From Myotis daubentonii (Eukaryota > Chordata > Mammalia > Chiroptera > Vespertilionidae), in the NCBI RefSeq assembly GCF_963259705.1, contig NC_081840.1:117231074-117295073 (forward strand): a stretch of DNA of 64,000 nucleotides, written 5' to 3'. How positions within the stretch are numbered: the stretch's first letter is position 1; each line of letters begins with the position of its first letter. The notes beneath the pieces are model-generated. The model was given only the letters and a program-made list of their open reading frames with translations, did not search any database and had not been told where the DNA came from. The position numbers were made by a program, and so were the translations under genes. Shown here piece after piece: positions 45,722 through 58,106 of the stretch.

Positions 45722-46330
45722 TTAACAACATAGACTGATGAACAGGGACAGATCCAAAGACAGAGAAAGAGCGATCAGACTATCAATCCCCAGAGGGAAA
45801 GTAGGGAAGGGAGGGGGTAAGGGGAAGAGATCAACGAAAGGACTTGTATGCATGCATATAAGCCAAACCAAATACATGGGCAATAGAGGGATGAGAGCAT
45901 GAGTGTGTGTGTGTGTGTGGGGGGGGGGGGGCAGGGGATGGGGGTTAATGGGGGGGGGGATAAGGACACATTTGTAATACCTTAACTAATTAAGAATTTT
46001 TTTAAAAAAAAGTCAAACATTACATGGAACATGTGATGCCCTCCTCTCTCATTGTCCTCCTATTCTTTCTGGCCTTTCTTCCTCCTTTATTTTGTAAATA
46101 TAGACCTCTTGGCTACTCCCAGTTCCCTTGTCTTATGGAAATGTATCTTCTCCCAGTCTGTAGCCCTGTGTTTTTTTCCATGGACCCCAATTCTAAAAAT
46201 TCCCTAAACCTGCTATATTCCCCTAAAATTCCCATTTCAGCATCAACATGCAACAGTATATGCACAATATTACCAACCAGGCAATCTCTTCTGAACTTTT
46301 GTATCCAGAGTTGACTTCCCACATTGCTTA

Positions 46331-47039
46331 CTTTTGTCTCTAGCTCATTGCAGGTAGAGTGGATATCATGTGTCCCATAGTACTCATCACCATTAACATT
46401 ATTAGACATCCAGTGGCAAAGACCTCCAGTAATTAAAGACACTCTTATCTGGGAGGACATTCTAAGGGCCTGGAGATCACCTCCCATTGCCCAGGAGCTG
46501 AGAGCAGAGGGCGGACCTCTCTTTGGTTAAGGTTAAATTCTTTATTGTACTTTTCAAATGTGATCTGGCAAGATGGTTTTAAGAAAATGAACTTTCAGAT
46601 CTTTGAGGTACTTTAACCATAAAAGTGTGTTTTTTATTACCTTGAGAATATCAAACCAAAGCAACTTTTTAATGATTTAATTAATGTACCCTAAATCCAT
46701 AAGGCTTACTGTCTGCTTCTATCAAAAATATGCCTTTTAATAATGAAGTATATGAAGCATACAAAACATCCTCATTGAAAGGGGACATTTGACTTCTGAC
46801 ATAATATAATGAATCTGATATATGGCAGAGGGGGTGGTAGGATGATAAATTGCCTTTCATGATATCACCTCCTCTAGCCCCTGGCTACTAGTAAGATATG
46901 CATCACACTTGTGAGAGAGTTCCAGGAGCTAAAGAAAAAGCATAAAGAAATTATTGAATGCTAACAACATCTTCCATCTCTCTGACTCTAAGAAAATATG
47001 ATCATAATATATATAAAACAAATTAAAGGATTTATTTCT
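46331..47039. other. No gene seen
   Basis: Contains TAAATTCTTTATTGTACTTTTC near 46530 (possible old LTR poly-A region in reverse), otherwise AT-rich with nothing recognised. Confidence 0.5.
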
Positions 47040-47257
47040 GACTTTTAAAAATATATATTTTTATTGATATCATAGAGGAAGGGAGAGGGAGAGAGAGAAA
47101 CATCAATGATGAAAGAAAATCATTGATAGGCTGCCTCCTGCACACCCCCTACTGGGGATAGAGCTGGGAACCTGGGTTTGTGCCCTTACTGGGAATGGCA
47201 CCATGACCTCCTGGTTCATAGATTTATGTTCAACCACTGAGCCATGCTGGCTGGGAC
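47040..47257 (-). repeat. Ves SINE, diverged
   Basis: Reversed copy with TATTTTTATTGATATCATAGAGG, CTGCCTCCTGCACACCCCCT and end CCACTGAGCCATGCTGGCTGG. TSD ATTTATTTCT (47030-47039 and 47258-47267). Confidence 0.9.
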
Positions 47258-47267
47258 ATTTATTTCT

Positions 47268-47946
47268 TGTTTTTATTTTTGATTGTTATTTAATCATTTT
47301 GAAAGGCAAAAATGCATGTACTCATCATACAAGCTTATCAAAAGAACATTATGTATTTAATCATGAATTTTCATAAATGATAAATTTTAACTACACACAA
47401 TGCATAGTTTATTATAAGAAAAATGAAACATAACATATTGATACATTATCTAATTCTTATAACTTAAAGTGGATAAACTCATTATGTCAGATGTATAACA
47501 TTTCAATCTTGGGTGCACTGCACTTATTAACCTATCTTTAAGATATGTTCCAGTATTTTTTCTCAATATTTTTAATAATATTCTCTGAAACATAAAGCAC
47601 TTTTATGGAAAGTGGTAAATGAAATGAACTTCATGTGACAAAGAAAAAAACTGAATATTTGGCTTGTAAATGAGAATTAACTTTGCTAATCGGGTTGTAT
47701 GCAGATATTTTTTATAAATCAAAATTTCATAAATCATTAATTTATAGTTCAAAAATATCTAACAAAAATATCTTTGATGTTCAAGATAAAAATATTTAAA
47801 ATATTAAATCAATAAAATTATAACTATTAAAATATATTCATTATTGCAAGTCTGTATAAGTCAAGATTCAATAGATAACACACTAAAATTAGGATTCTTG
47901 AGGATGATTTATTTACAAAGGGACTAATTAAAGGGGAATGGTGATG
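47268..47946. other. No gene seen
   Basis: Very AT-rich; nothing recognised. Confidence 0.55.
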
Positions 47947-47954
47947 TTATAGAG

Positions 47955-48265
47955 CAGTGGTTCTCAACCTTCCTAATGCCACGACCCTTTAATACAGTTC
48001 CTCATATTGTGGTGACACCCAACCATAAAATTATTTTCGTTGCTACTTCATAACTGTAATTTTGCTACTGTTATGAATCGTAATGTAAATATCTGATATG
48101 CAGGATGTATTTTCATTGTTACAAATTGAACATAATTAAAGCATAGTGATTAATCACAAAAACAATATGTAATTATATATGTGTTTTCCGGTGGTCTTAG
48201 GCGACCCCCGTGAAAGGGTCGTTCGACCCCCAAAGGGGCCGCGACCCACAGATTGAGAACCGCTG
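47955..48265. mobile_element. SPIN hAT element (non-autonomous)
   Basis: Starts CAGTGGTTCTCAACCTTCCT and ends GACCCACAGATTGAGAACCGCTG, with TTGCTACTTCATAACTGTAA, GATATGCAGGATGTATTTTC and GGTGGTCTTAGGCGACCCCC inside, as in the SPIN family known from bats, tenrec, bushbaby, opossum, frog and lizard. Perfect 8-bp TSD TTATAGAG (47947-47954 and 48266-48273). 311 bp, no transposase. Confidence 0.95.
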
Positions 48266-48299
48266 TTATAGAGGAACCACAAGGACTAAAATGAAAACT

Positions 48300-48420
48300 T
48301 TGCATGCCCCCTTCTGGGAATCAAGCCCCCAACCTGGGCATGTACCCTGATTGAGAATGGAACCAGCAACCTTTCAGTGCATGGGGCAATACCCAACCAA
48401 CTGAGCCACACTGGGCAGCA
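48300..48420 (-). repeat. Diverged tRNA-derived SINE fragment
   Basis: GGAATCAAGCCCCCAACCTGGGC and ACCAACTGAGCCACACTGGGC resemble the head of a Ves or related bat SINE in reverse; the body is missing. Confidence 0.7.
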
Positions 48421-51357
48421 CTCTCTTTCTCTTTCTTATTCCATTAATACCACTTTCCAAAACTCATAATATGTGCTAAATATTCTTATTTTTGTCTGTA
48501 TTATATCATATAATTTTAACAGAACATCCAAAACTTTGTTATAATGGCAAACAGTGTGGCTTCCAATCTTGCTTTACTAACAAAACCCGATCTTTGTTTT
48601 GATCCCAGTGTTCCCAGTCCTGATCATTAAAGTCAATCTCATTCTTTTGGAAAAATCCTGGTATTCACAACTGTACTTATGCATATGTGACCTAGTTTTG
48701 TCCAAAAAGTTGTAACTTTAGATCTCCTGAGTAAGCACTAGGAAAGGAATTTCCTCTTAGATAATAGGGAGGTAGGCATGTGAAGGTAACTCTTGGCTCT
48801 CCTGCCATCTGCAATTGAATACAATCTTCTGTATATGTGACTACTGCAGCCTTGGCAATCATTTGATATTTCATGGAATACCAAGGAAATAGCAGGAATA
48901 TTGTAGGAGCATTAGGTATTACACACTTTTTTTTTTAAATAATAGGCTTTCTTTATTTTAGCTGTGCTTATGGTTGCTGGAATAAAGCCAATACTTACCA
49001 ACTTTTCTTAATGCCAATTGCTGTCAGGGTATTAAGTTCTGATCATGGACATACAACTTCTGATTGTTTCTTTCTCTACCTGTTCTCATATTGTTGTCTA
49101 GAATGAATATAACATGACTCTAACAATCATTTTATACTATAAAGTGAGTTGGGAATGGAAGCCGTAAAAAAGATGGAAGGAGGCTAGATCTCCAATTCTA
49201 TGGAGAACGTTTAAGGCCATGACCATGTACATGATCTTTTACATAATAAAGAATTAAATTTCTATGTTTTAAACTTCATTTTAATTTTGGACTCTCTGTT
49301 CTTTAATTCCAAAACTAATCTAAATTAATACTGATTCTGATTCCTGATTTTTGAGTTACATATGGAAAGATGAACTACTCTAATTTTAGGTTATCATTAA
49401 ATGAAATAAAAATATTTCCCTTCTTCTTGTTTGGTTTCTCTGTTACTTGCAGAGAAAACATTCAACAGGATTAAAAAATAAAAACTTCATAGATATATTA
49501 ATAGACTTTGATAATTAGTATTATGTGTACTAACAAGTTTTTATGTGAGATAAAAAAATGAGCCAATAATTTATTAGATCTAATTTTGCTAGGGTACATT
49601 TTTGAAGCAACATTATACTTGAAAACACACTTACTGACCTCTATTGCTAATTTTCATAGGCAAAGCTTTTAAAAAGAATAGTCTTTCTTATAAGATAGTA
49701 TTTAAACTTCTATATTTCATAGTTATATTACAAATATTTCAGCATCATGGAATAATTTCCATTTAATATTATACTTTATTTCACATATGTATGTGTATGT
49801 TTATATGTATAGATAAATATGTTTGAGTTCTAATATTAAAAATTATATTTCAATCAGTTATCTTTTGTCATATGATATAGTCCAGATTAAAAAGCTCTTG
49901 ATTTTTCTCATTCAAACAACTATGTTTAAATGGCGTAAATAAAGCTGTTTTTCAAATGTAGAGCTTCTTTTTATCCACTATGTATTATGAATATTATGAC
50001 TAATGGATTGAGTTTAGAAAGTTAACATGCATAAAGTTAATTCTTATTTAATTTCATAAAGAATGTTCAGGGTCAGTAAGTAGCATGAAGAAGACAATTA
50101 TTCAGAAACATAGAAGGTAATTTCCTTCTGCAGCTGACTTGTATTTCAGGGCTATTCTATGTCTTTACATTGCCAGCCTTCCTACTTCTTGAATATTTTA
50201 GAGACGTCAGGATAGTCAAGATATGAACACAGTCAACTCCCTCATTGCCTTGAGCATTGCTAAAGAATAGTCAAGCTATTTACTGATCTCTAGCTATATT
50301 TTAACCAAACTGTATTTTATAAAGAGTCCTTAGGCTCAACCATGAGACATTTTTATGCCTCATTTGATTGATGCTTCCAACCATAGCCCTCAGTGATTTG
50401 GTAATATTTTAAATCCCTGCCCAAGTTTTTTCTCTACTAGATAACCAGTTGGTAGAACTGACGGAATATTTGTATTCCTTTCTTTGTGGCCAAGAACTGA
50501 CTTAATGGTTCCTGGGAGAGTGTTATTATTTGATCGCTCTTCCCATTCTAATGTCTACTTTGTGTAGTTTCACAGAAAACTATTACCTTTGAAATTAGGC
50601 CTCCCCTGCTTTTCCTTCTGATCCTATCATCTCTATGTTTTCCCCTCAGAACATGGAATTAAAAGTCAACCACAACTGCTTCTGAAACTAAGCCCTACTA
50701 GTGTTTGACTTAGGCCAGGATACTGACCTCGGAGTCATGAGTTCTGTAAAATACACATTGAGATGAGTAAATAAAGTTGTAATATAACAGCAACAAGCAC
50801 ATAGTAAATACTTTAAGTAAAGTTCAGTTTCTCTACTTCCCTTTTATCCTTATTACAGTTATACTAGCCCTTTTGTATTGAAGAACTAACTCATCAGGGA
50901 CTTTTAATTCAAATGTAGTTTTCAGTAAACATTTATTGTATATCTATACCTACATTTAATCAAGTATTTGTTTCTCTTCCTTTTGTTTATAAATTACATG
51001 GCTGTTAATTTGTACATCAGAACTTTAATTGGACAATTATGTATTTTTTAAACTAGAAATATTTCATTGAAATACAATAATATCAATAATATCAATTTGT
51101 TATTATATTGGGAAGATTCCATGCATTTTGGAATTTACTGAATAATATCTATTTTGATATTACTACCATTTATTAGTAATTTTATCAATTTGAAGTTTTC
51201 AAGCTTATTGGTTTTTTCAAGGTGATTATATCTCCAAATGCAGATAATACTTTATATCCAGGTTATGTCAAGCATACTTTTTGCTTCCTTCAAAAGTATA
51301 AGAAAGTACAAGAAATGGACTCTTTATTATTTCAATGAATGGCACTAATTTTCTATT
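48421..51357. other. AT-rich stretch, no gene seen
   Basis: About 2.9 kb with no recognised transposon terminus, exon or RNA gene. A block near 48660-48880 may be an old interspersed repeat I cannot name. This is the longest stretch here without identifiable young repeats. Confidence 0.55.
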
Positions 51358-51358
51358 A

Positions 51359-52495
51359 TCCTATCTAATAATAGAGAAACATGGTAATTAACCGTAACTT
51401 TGCTACACTTCCCATTGGCTAATCAGCGAGATATGCAAATTAACTGCCAGTCAAGATGGTGGCCGGCAGCCAGGCAGCTGAAGCGAACAGGAGGCTTGCT
51501 TGCTCCAGTGATGGAGGAAGCCAAGGTTCCCCGCCTGCCGCAGCCCAGCTCTGACCTCCGGATGCAACAATGTTGCAATTATAGAAGCTAAACAAACTCC
51601 AGGTGCCTGCTTTCAGCCAGCGCGGCCTTAGAATGGCCAATGATGGCAACAGAGTTTCAATTATAGAATCTAAACAAACCCAGATAGCCGCTTTCAGCCG
51701 GCACCTGCCTCAGAGCTGGAGCTGGCTCTCAGCTCCAGTGACAACTATAGAAGGTAAATAAATCCCAGAATAAAAGAAAAAAAGAAAAAAGGAGAGGCTG
51801 GGAGCTTCAGTTGCCCACCAGCCTGAAAACCGCCCTCAGCTCCTCACCCAGACTGGCCAGGCATCCCAGTGGGGACCCCCACCCTGAAGGAGGTGAGACC
51901 AGCTGCAAACAGCCATCATCTCCTCATCCAGGCTGGCCAGGTACCCAAGCGGGACCCCCACCTTGATCCAGGACACCCTTCCGGGCAAACCAGCTGGCCC
52001 CCACCCATACACCAGGCCTCTATCCTATATAGTAAAAGGGTAATATGCAAACTGACCCTAACAGCAGAAAGACTGGGAATGACTGGTCACTATGACACAC
52101 ACTGACCACCAGGGGGCAGACTCTCAATGTAGGAGCTGCCCTCTGGTGGTCAGGTCGCTCTCACATGGGAAGAACTCTGCTCAGCCACAAGCCAGGCTGA
52201 TGGCTTCCAGTACAGTAGTGGTGGTGGGAGCCTCTCCTGCCTCCTCAGCAGCGCTAAGGATGTCTGACTGCAGTTTAGGCCTGCTCCCCGCTGGCAAGTG
52301 GAAATCCCCTGAGGGCTGCTGGGCTGCCAGAGGGATGTCTGATTGCCATCGTAGGCCCAATCACCCCAGGGAGCAGGCCTAAGCCAGCAGGTGGTCATCC
52401 CCTGAGGGGTCCCAGACTGTGAGAGGGCACAGGCCAGGCTGAGGGACCCCCTCTCCCCCACCGAGTGCACAAATTTTTGTGCACCAGGCCTCTAG
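51359..52495 (+). mobile_element. Composite HeliBat-type Helitron B
   Basis: Starts TCCTATCTAATAATAGAG, ends GTGCACAAATTTTTGTGCAC then CAGGCCTCTAG, between A (51358) and T (52496). It has the same two-unit structure as Helitron A, with internal junction at 52022/52023 (CAGGCCTCTA then TCCTATATAGTAAAAGGG). Non-coding; short frames in it also occur in the A copy. Confidence 0.94.
52102..52153. promoter_or_regulatory. Palindromic pair of CTCF-like motifs in Helitron B
   Basis: CTGACCACCAGGGGGCAG (52102-52119) and CTGCCCTCTGGTGGTCAG (52136-52153). Same layout as 14897-14948, with one mismatch in the right arm. Confidence 0.5.
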
Positions 52496-52790
52496 TTATA
52501 AATATTAGACTTAAGCAATGAATCTTTGTATTAAACAATATATTTTATATTTCCACAATTACCTTAATCTCATGTGGACTTTTGTACTTCCTTTTCAGAA
52601 TTTATAATTTTCTCTTAGTTCCTTACAAATATTGTTCTAGTTTTACATTTAGGGAAATATCCCATGTAATTCTAATGGGAAACCAGAATATTTTCTTAGT
52701 GGTTGTATTCTTGATTCATGACTTGAGGCTTAATACACCCAGGACCTAGAAATTGTCTATTGTTTTGAGAAATCCCAATGATCGGCATTG
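52496..52790. other. No gene seen
   Basis: AT-rich flank; nothing recognised. Confidence 0.5.
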
Positions 52791-52792
52791 AA

Positions 52793-52796
<4 letters not shown>

Positions 52797-52856
<60 letters not shown>

Positions 52857-52905
52857 TCCCTTCTTCTCTGAAATCAATTTTAAAAATTTAATAAAAAAGA
52901 CCCTT
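52797..52905 (+). repeat. (TC)n microsatellite with Ves SINE tail
   Basis: Pure TC run to about 52852, then CCCTCTCCCTTCTTCTCTGAAATCAATTTTAAAAA, the 3' tail of a Ves. The run probably expanded from the SINE's CT-rich tail. Confidence 0.85.
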
Positions 52906-53424
52906 AAGGACATCATTTCTTAAGCTCATCCTAGATATGAGCATGCAAAGAAACCTACTGAATTATAGCCTACAAAGTGATTAGCCAGTCCTAGAAGAGA
53001 AGTGATCCACGGCTACTTTTATATCTCACAGATATAAAAGCAGACAGAGGAAGAAGCCATCGTAGCTGTGACTATGGAGAAAACAGGTATACTTTTAATC
53101 AGTTGTTAAAGAATATTAATGGGTTGATATGACATTTTAGAATCCTAGGGGGGAAGAAAATCTGAAACTACCTGCCAACTCTTTTCTACAAGCTTTATTG
53201 AGCATTCATGAGAAAAATTGTGAGCAGCACAGGAGAGCTGAGACAGATTCCACATAAGATTCAGGTGTGCACGGGCTGCTGCAGTCTGAGGGCAAGGCAG
53301 TAGAACTGAGAGAAACCCCTGGTCACTTCAGGTACTCATGTGGTGGTGGTATGATGGGTCTGCTAAAATGTGAAAGCCTTCTGTCCCTGCTTTCATGTTT
53401 TTGTTGTTGTTTTTTGTTTTTTTT
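52906..53424. other. No gene seen
   Basis: No recognised element or plausible exon. Confidence 0.5.
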
Positions 53425-53622
53425 CTCACTTGAGGATATTTTTTCCATTGATATTTTTAGAGAGAGACACATTGATTGGTGATTGGTTTTCTCCCATACC
53501 CACCCTGACCAGGGCCAGGATTGAGCCTGAAACTGAGGTACCTGCCCTTGTCCAGGAATTGAACCCATAACTTCTGAATCCGAGGACCAAAGTTTTAACT
53601 GCTGAGACAAATCATCCAGGGC
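53425..53622 (-). repeat. Diverged Ves-like SINE
   Basis: CCATTGATATTTTTAGAGAGAGA, CCTGACCAGGGCCAGGATTGA, GGAATTGAACCCATAAC and TGCTGAGACAAATCATCCAGGGC give a reversed tRNA-derived SINE, older than most copies here. Confidence 0.8.
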
Positions 53623-53680
53623 TAAAGAACATATTTTTTAAAAGATTTCTAAATGTCTACATTGATGTTCATGTCTTATT

Positions 53681-53683
53681 ATC

Positions 53684-53724
<41 letters not shown>

Positions 53725-53725
53725 T
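53681..53725 (+). repeat. (ATCT)n microsatellite
   Basis: Ten or so perfect tetranucleotide units, followed by a degenerate extension to about 53745. Confidence 0.95.
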
Positions 53726-54089
53726 CATCAATCTATCATCTATCTCTTTAAACATCTTTAAGACACTACTGACTTTAAATTAAAATAACAACAGTGGATT
53801 GGGAGCTTTATAGCATATGTAGAATTAAATATATAATGAGGGCAAAAAGAATAGGCCTGTGGTAATTTGAAGTATAATTTTGTAAGATTCTTGCTTTGTT
53901 TATAAAATAGTAGATCATTTTTAAGGTAGACTTGGTAAATTAAAAATGCATAAGAGAAACCTCAAAATAAATAACACAAAGAGATATAACTAAAGAGTCA
54001 ACAGGAAATAAAATGGAATACTACAAAAATATCAATTCACTCTAGAGATGGGAGAAGATGAACAGAGTAAGAAAGAGCAGACAGGGAAG

Positions 54090-56500
54090 TAAAAAACAAA
54101 TACCATTTTAGTAGACTTAAACACAAATATATCAGTTATTACATTAAATGTAAATACTATTTGGTTCTTCCATAAAATTTACCCAAGACAAAGTGAGAAG
54201 CTCAAATATCTACACATGACAACACCTGTGAAGAATGAAAAGGAGAATCATTAAGAGTAAGTAGGCAAAGCCTTCATGTTGCCAATGTAGGTTTAATCCT
54301 AATAGCACTAGCAATAAAAGAAAAATGGATTGTGCAAGAATAACTTCAGATTGTGAAGTACCATTTTCTCCACATTGTAACAAGGGCGCATGCACCGTGA
54401 CTTACAGTTGATAATATTGACCTTCATCAACTGACCAAGGTAGTGTTTGACAGTGAAGGCTCTCCTCTCTCTCCGATACGCTACTTACTTTACAGCAAGT
54501 CACTATTTGGAGGAGTGAAGCTCTATCTCCTGAAGGACAAACATCTACACAAATTATTTGAAAATTTTAGGTAAAGCAAAGTTGTCTCTTTTCCCTCCTT
54601 CATTCATTCAATTATATGTTTATCTTACTATGAACTAATCAGAGTATGTTCTATGAGCACATGGAAATTAAAATAGAAATTAATAACAGAAAGATATTTT
54701 GAAAAACCCCAAATGAGGAAGAATTAGTCAAAGCACTCTAAATGACCCATAAAATCTATAATAAAAGAAAAATTGCAAGGGAAATTAGAAAATATTTACA
54801 TATGAATAATAGTAAAATCATAAAATATCAAAATTTTTGGGATGCAGTTATTCATCATAAAGATAATTTCAAACTTAATTATGTTTAAAAATTAAAAACA
54901 TAACATTTATAAATTATGCTTCTAACTTAAAAACTTTAAAAATTAAGGTAAGGGTGGAAGTCATTAAAACTAAAAATGAACACACAGAAGAGAATATAAA
55001 CAAGGTGAGAACAGGATTATTGAGCAATTTAATAAACTTTATAATATCTTGGACATAAATTATCCAAAATAAGGAATGAAACTATGGATATAAACAGACT
55101 ACACATACTAACAAAATAGTAAGAAAATGTAATAAACTGTGAATAAACTCAACAATATGAATGAAGTGGAATAATTCTTGAAAGACAATTAGCATAACAA
55201 AAATGAATATTTTACATATATTAAAGTATTTGAATTTTTACTTATGAAAGCTTGTCACAAAGATAACTACATGCCCATTTTGTTTCATTAGTAAATTCCA
55301 AACATTTAAGGAAGTGAAAATAATAATGTACAAATAATTTTAGAAAATAAAGGAAGGATGGTATTTTTAATACATTTTATTAGGTAAGTATAGCTTTGAT
55401 TCCCAAACTAGACAAAGATATACAAGAAAAGAAAATTAAACACAAAATCTCTCCTGAATAAGGTGCAAACATTCTTTAAAAAGTTAGCAAATTATATGCA
55501 ATTTATAAAATTACTAGAAAATGTGGTTTAGCTCAAGAATGTAAGAATAATATAATATACAAAAGAATTCAAAGATTAAGTTAATATAATGTGTTCATTT
55601 TTTTAAAATGACAAAATTCAGTATCTGCTCATGGAAAAACCATTTGTCAAGTAATATAAGAAATTATCTTAAATACATAAAATGACTTAAAGATTATGTG
55701 GCTAATATCATACTTAATGTAAAATAGTGAATGCTTTCTTCCTGAAGCTAGGAACATAACAAATAACTTTTCCCTCACATTATAAGTAGGTACTGAATAT
55801 TATAAGGCAAGGAAAAGAAATAAGTGACATAGAAATTAGAGAGACAATATAAACTGTCTTACATGACTTATTGTATATGTAGGAAATCCTGAAAAAAATT
55901 ACCAGAAGAATACCTATAGAATTAAAAGTGAATTTACTAATGTTTTAGGACACAATATTAATACACAAACAATTACACTACTCTTAATGCTATCAGTTAA
56001 TTGGAAAATAAAATAATAAGTTCTATAAAACAGTTAAGAATATTAAATAAATCCACAAAAATCTGGTCAAGGAGTTAATATTCAAAAATAAATTGAATTT
56101 CCTATATTAGTGAGTGATCCATTTGGCAAAAAAATTTAAAGTACCATTTATAGTATCATTCAAGAATATAAAATAATTTCCTGGTAATTTAATAAAATAT
56201 ATGCAAGACTTCTCTGAAAACTTATTGTTTAGATTCTAATAAGAGTATTTTAGGGATGGGGAAAAGTGAAAGAGGACCTAATAAAATAAAAGTTATATTT
56301 TGTAAGTGGTTGAGAGGACTTTATATTATTAACATTTCAAATTTTCCCCAAATTGATATATAGATTTAATATAATTTTAATAAATACCCAGGCAAGCATT
56401 TTTAAAGAAATTGATTTGCTATTTCTAAAACTTATAAAAAGAGGCCAAATAATTTTGAGAAAGACTTACTCTAATTGACCTTAAAATTAATTATAAGACC
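54090..56500 (+). mobile_element. Ancient L1 ORF2 remnants
   Basis: AAACACAAATATATCAGTTATTACATTAAATGTAAA near 54120 matches the endonuclease start of L1 ORF2. Later pieces follow ORF2 order (ATGCCCATTTTGTTTCATTAGTAAATTCCAAACATTTAAGG near 55270; AAAACCATTTGTCAAGTAATATAAG near 55635; CTATCAGTTAATTGGAAAATAAAA near 55990). No frame survives; 54360-54580 looks like unrelated inserted or diverged sequence. Confidence 0.72.
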
Positions 56501-56507
56501 TCCATCC

Positions 56508-56930
56508 AGTCAAGAAGGTGGTGTAGGTAATATCGGTATTCACATCTCCCACAACCACATCAAAATGACAACTAGACTATAGAAAAACCATAATTGAGGA
56601 CCCCTTGAAATCTAGCTGAACAGAAGTTCTGAAATAGGATATAAAGAAGGAGCCATTCAAGATTGTTAGGAGGGGCAGAGACACAGAACTGACTGGTCCC
56701 ACATCCACTTGTGGCTGTTAAGGAAAGAAGTTGAGAAATGCTTTTCCTAGCTTGAATCTTTCATTGATTGGGGATTGTCCAACAGGTGCTATGAGCTTCA
56801 GAGAGAAGCTGAGGGTAGGATAGGCAGTTACTCTAGATAGAGCTGAAATTGATGGTTTACCTGGAGCATGTACTATAAAGCCTCAGTAGCATCTACTACA
56901 CATGGTTTCAAATTCTAAGAGGGGCATTTT
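56508..56930 (+). mobile_element. L1-type 5' UTR fragment
   Basis: CCATCCAGTCAAGAAGGTGGTGTAGG, CTCCCACAACCACATCAAAATGACAAC and GGAGGGGCAGAGACACAGAACTGACTGGTCCCAC resemble the 5' end of old bat L1/HAL1 elements (compare the reversed head near 24700). Confidence 0.6.
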
Positions 56931-58106
56931 TTTTACTTATCACTCAGAGTTCAAGCCACAATAATAATAAATAAATAAGTGTTTGGCTCGTCTTTCTGTG
57001 CCAGTGGAAAGATTGTGTTGGTTTTTAAAATTTAATTTAATTTAATTTTTTTCTATTTAAATTCTTTGTTGTTGAAAGTATTACATATGACTGCTTTTTC
57101 CCCCATTGACCTCTCTCTGCCTGCTCCCATTCCCCAACACATGCCCTCACCCTTCTACTCTCTGTGTCCATTGGTTATGCTCATGTGCATGTACACAAGT
57201 CTTTTGGTTGATCTCTTACACCCCCCCCCCCCACTCCCCTGCCTCCCCACTGAGGTTTGAAGGTCTGTTTGATGCTTCTATGTCTCTGGAGCTATTTTTG
57301 CTCATCAGTTTATGTTTTCGTTATATTCCATAAATGAGTGAGATGATGTGATATTTATCTTTCTCAGACTGGCTTATTTCTCTTAGCATAATGCTCTCCA
57401 GGTCCATCCATGCTGTTGCAAATGGTAAGGGTTCTTTCTTTTTTACAACAACATAGTACATGGTAGATGTACCAAAATTGTTTTAATCTACTCATCTGCT
57501 GATGGGCATTTAGGCTGTTCCCAAATCATAGCTATTGTGAATTGTGCTGCTATGAACGTAGGAGTGCATATGTCCTTTCTGACTGATATTTATGATTTCT
57601 TGGGATATATTCCTAGAAGTGGGATTACTGAGTCAAATGGGAGTTCCATTTTTAATTTTTTGAGGAAACCCCATACTGTTTTCCACAATGGCTGCACCAG
57701 TCTGCATTCCCACCAGCAGTGCACGAGGGTTCCTTTTTCTCCACATCCTCACCAGCACTTATCTGTTTGTTGATTTGTTGATGATAGCCATTCTGACAGG
57801 TGTGAGATGATACCGCATTGTTATTTTGATTTGCATCTCTTGTATAATTAGTGACTTTGAGCATGTTTTCATATGTCTCTTTGCCCTCTGTATGTCAATT
57901 TTCAAAAAGTGTATGTTTAGGTCCTTTGCTCATTTTTTGATTGGATTGTTTATTTCCCTTTTGTTAAATTGAATGAGTTCCCTATAAATTTTGGAGATTA
58001 ATCCCTTATCAGATGTAACACTGGAAAAAATGTTCTGCCATTCAGTGGGCTCTTTTGTTGTTTTGTTAATGGTTTCTTTTGTGGTGCAGAAGCTTTTTAT
58101 AATCCA

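Larger units (their letters stand above)
38544..46007 (+). mobile_element. Nearly full-length L1 retrotransposon
   Basis: Perfect TSD AAAAGTCAAACAT (38531-38543 and 46008-46020). A 5' UTR of about 2.1 kb has a GC-rich head and a T/C-rich block (39690-40620). It is followed by ORF1 (40757-41582), ORF2 (41632-45721) and a 3' UTR with a G-run and GTGTGT tract (45905-45960) and short poly-A. Both ORFs are broken and a pogo-like MITE lies in ORF2, so it cannot move on its own. Confidence 0.95.
37971..46239 (-). mobile_element. Solo LTR copy 4 of the class I family, split twice
   Basis: Outer ends TGATATGTGATTTTTAGACT and CCCTAAAATTCCCATTTCA. Perfect TSD GCAT (37967-37970 and 46240-46243). Interrupted by a Ves (38037-38256) and a 7.5-kb L1 (38544-46007). 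The rejoined LTR matches the proviral LTRs, including AATAAATCTCCAC near 38330. It carries the 3' variant GGGGAACACC-type block also found in copy 2. Confidence 0.93.
37765..46330 (-). repeat. Older LTR-like repeat split by LTR copy 4
   Basis: Left piece to 37970 has CATGCTCAGGTTTGGTAAAT, CACTAGAAGGCCCCACAGCA and TTTATTACTGGTGAAGAATACA; right piece from 46240 has ATTACCAACCAGGCAATCTC and TTTGTATCCAGAGTTG. Both fit one old mammalian repeat in minus orientation; I cannot name the family. Confidence 0.5.
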
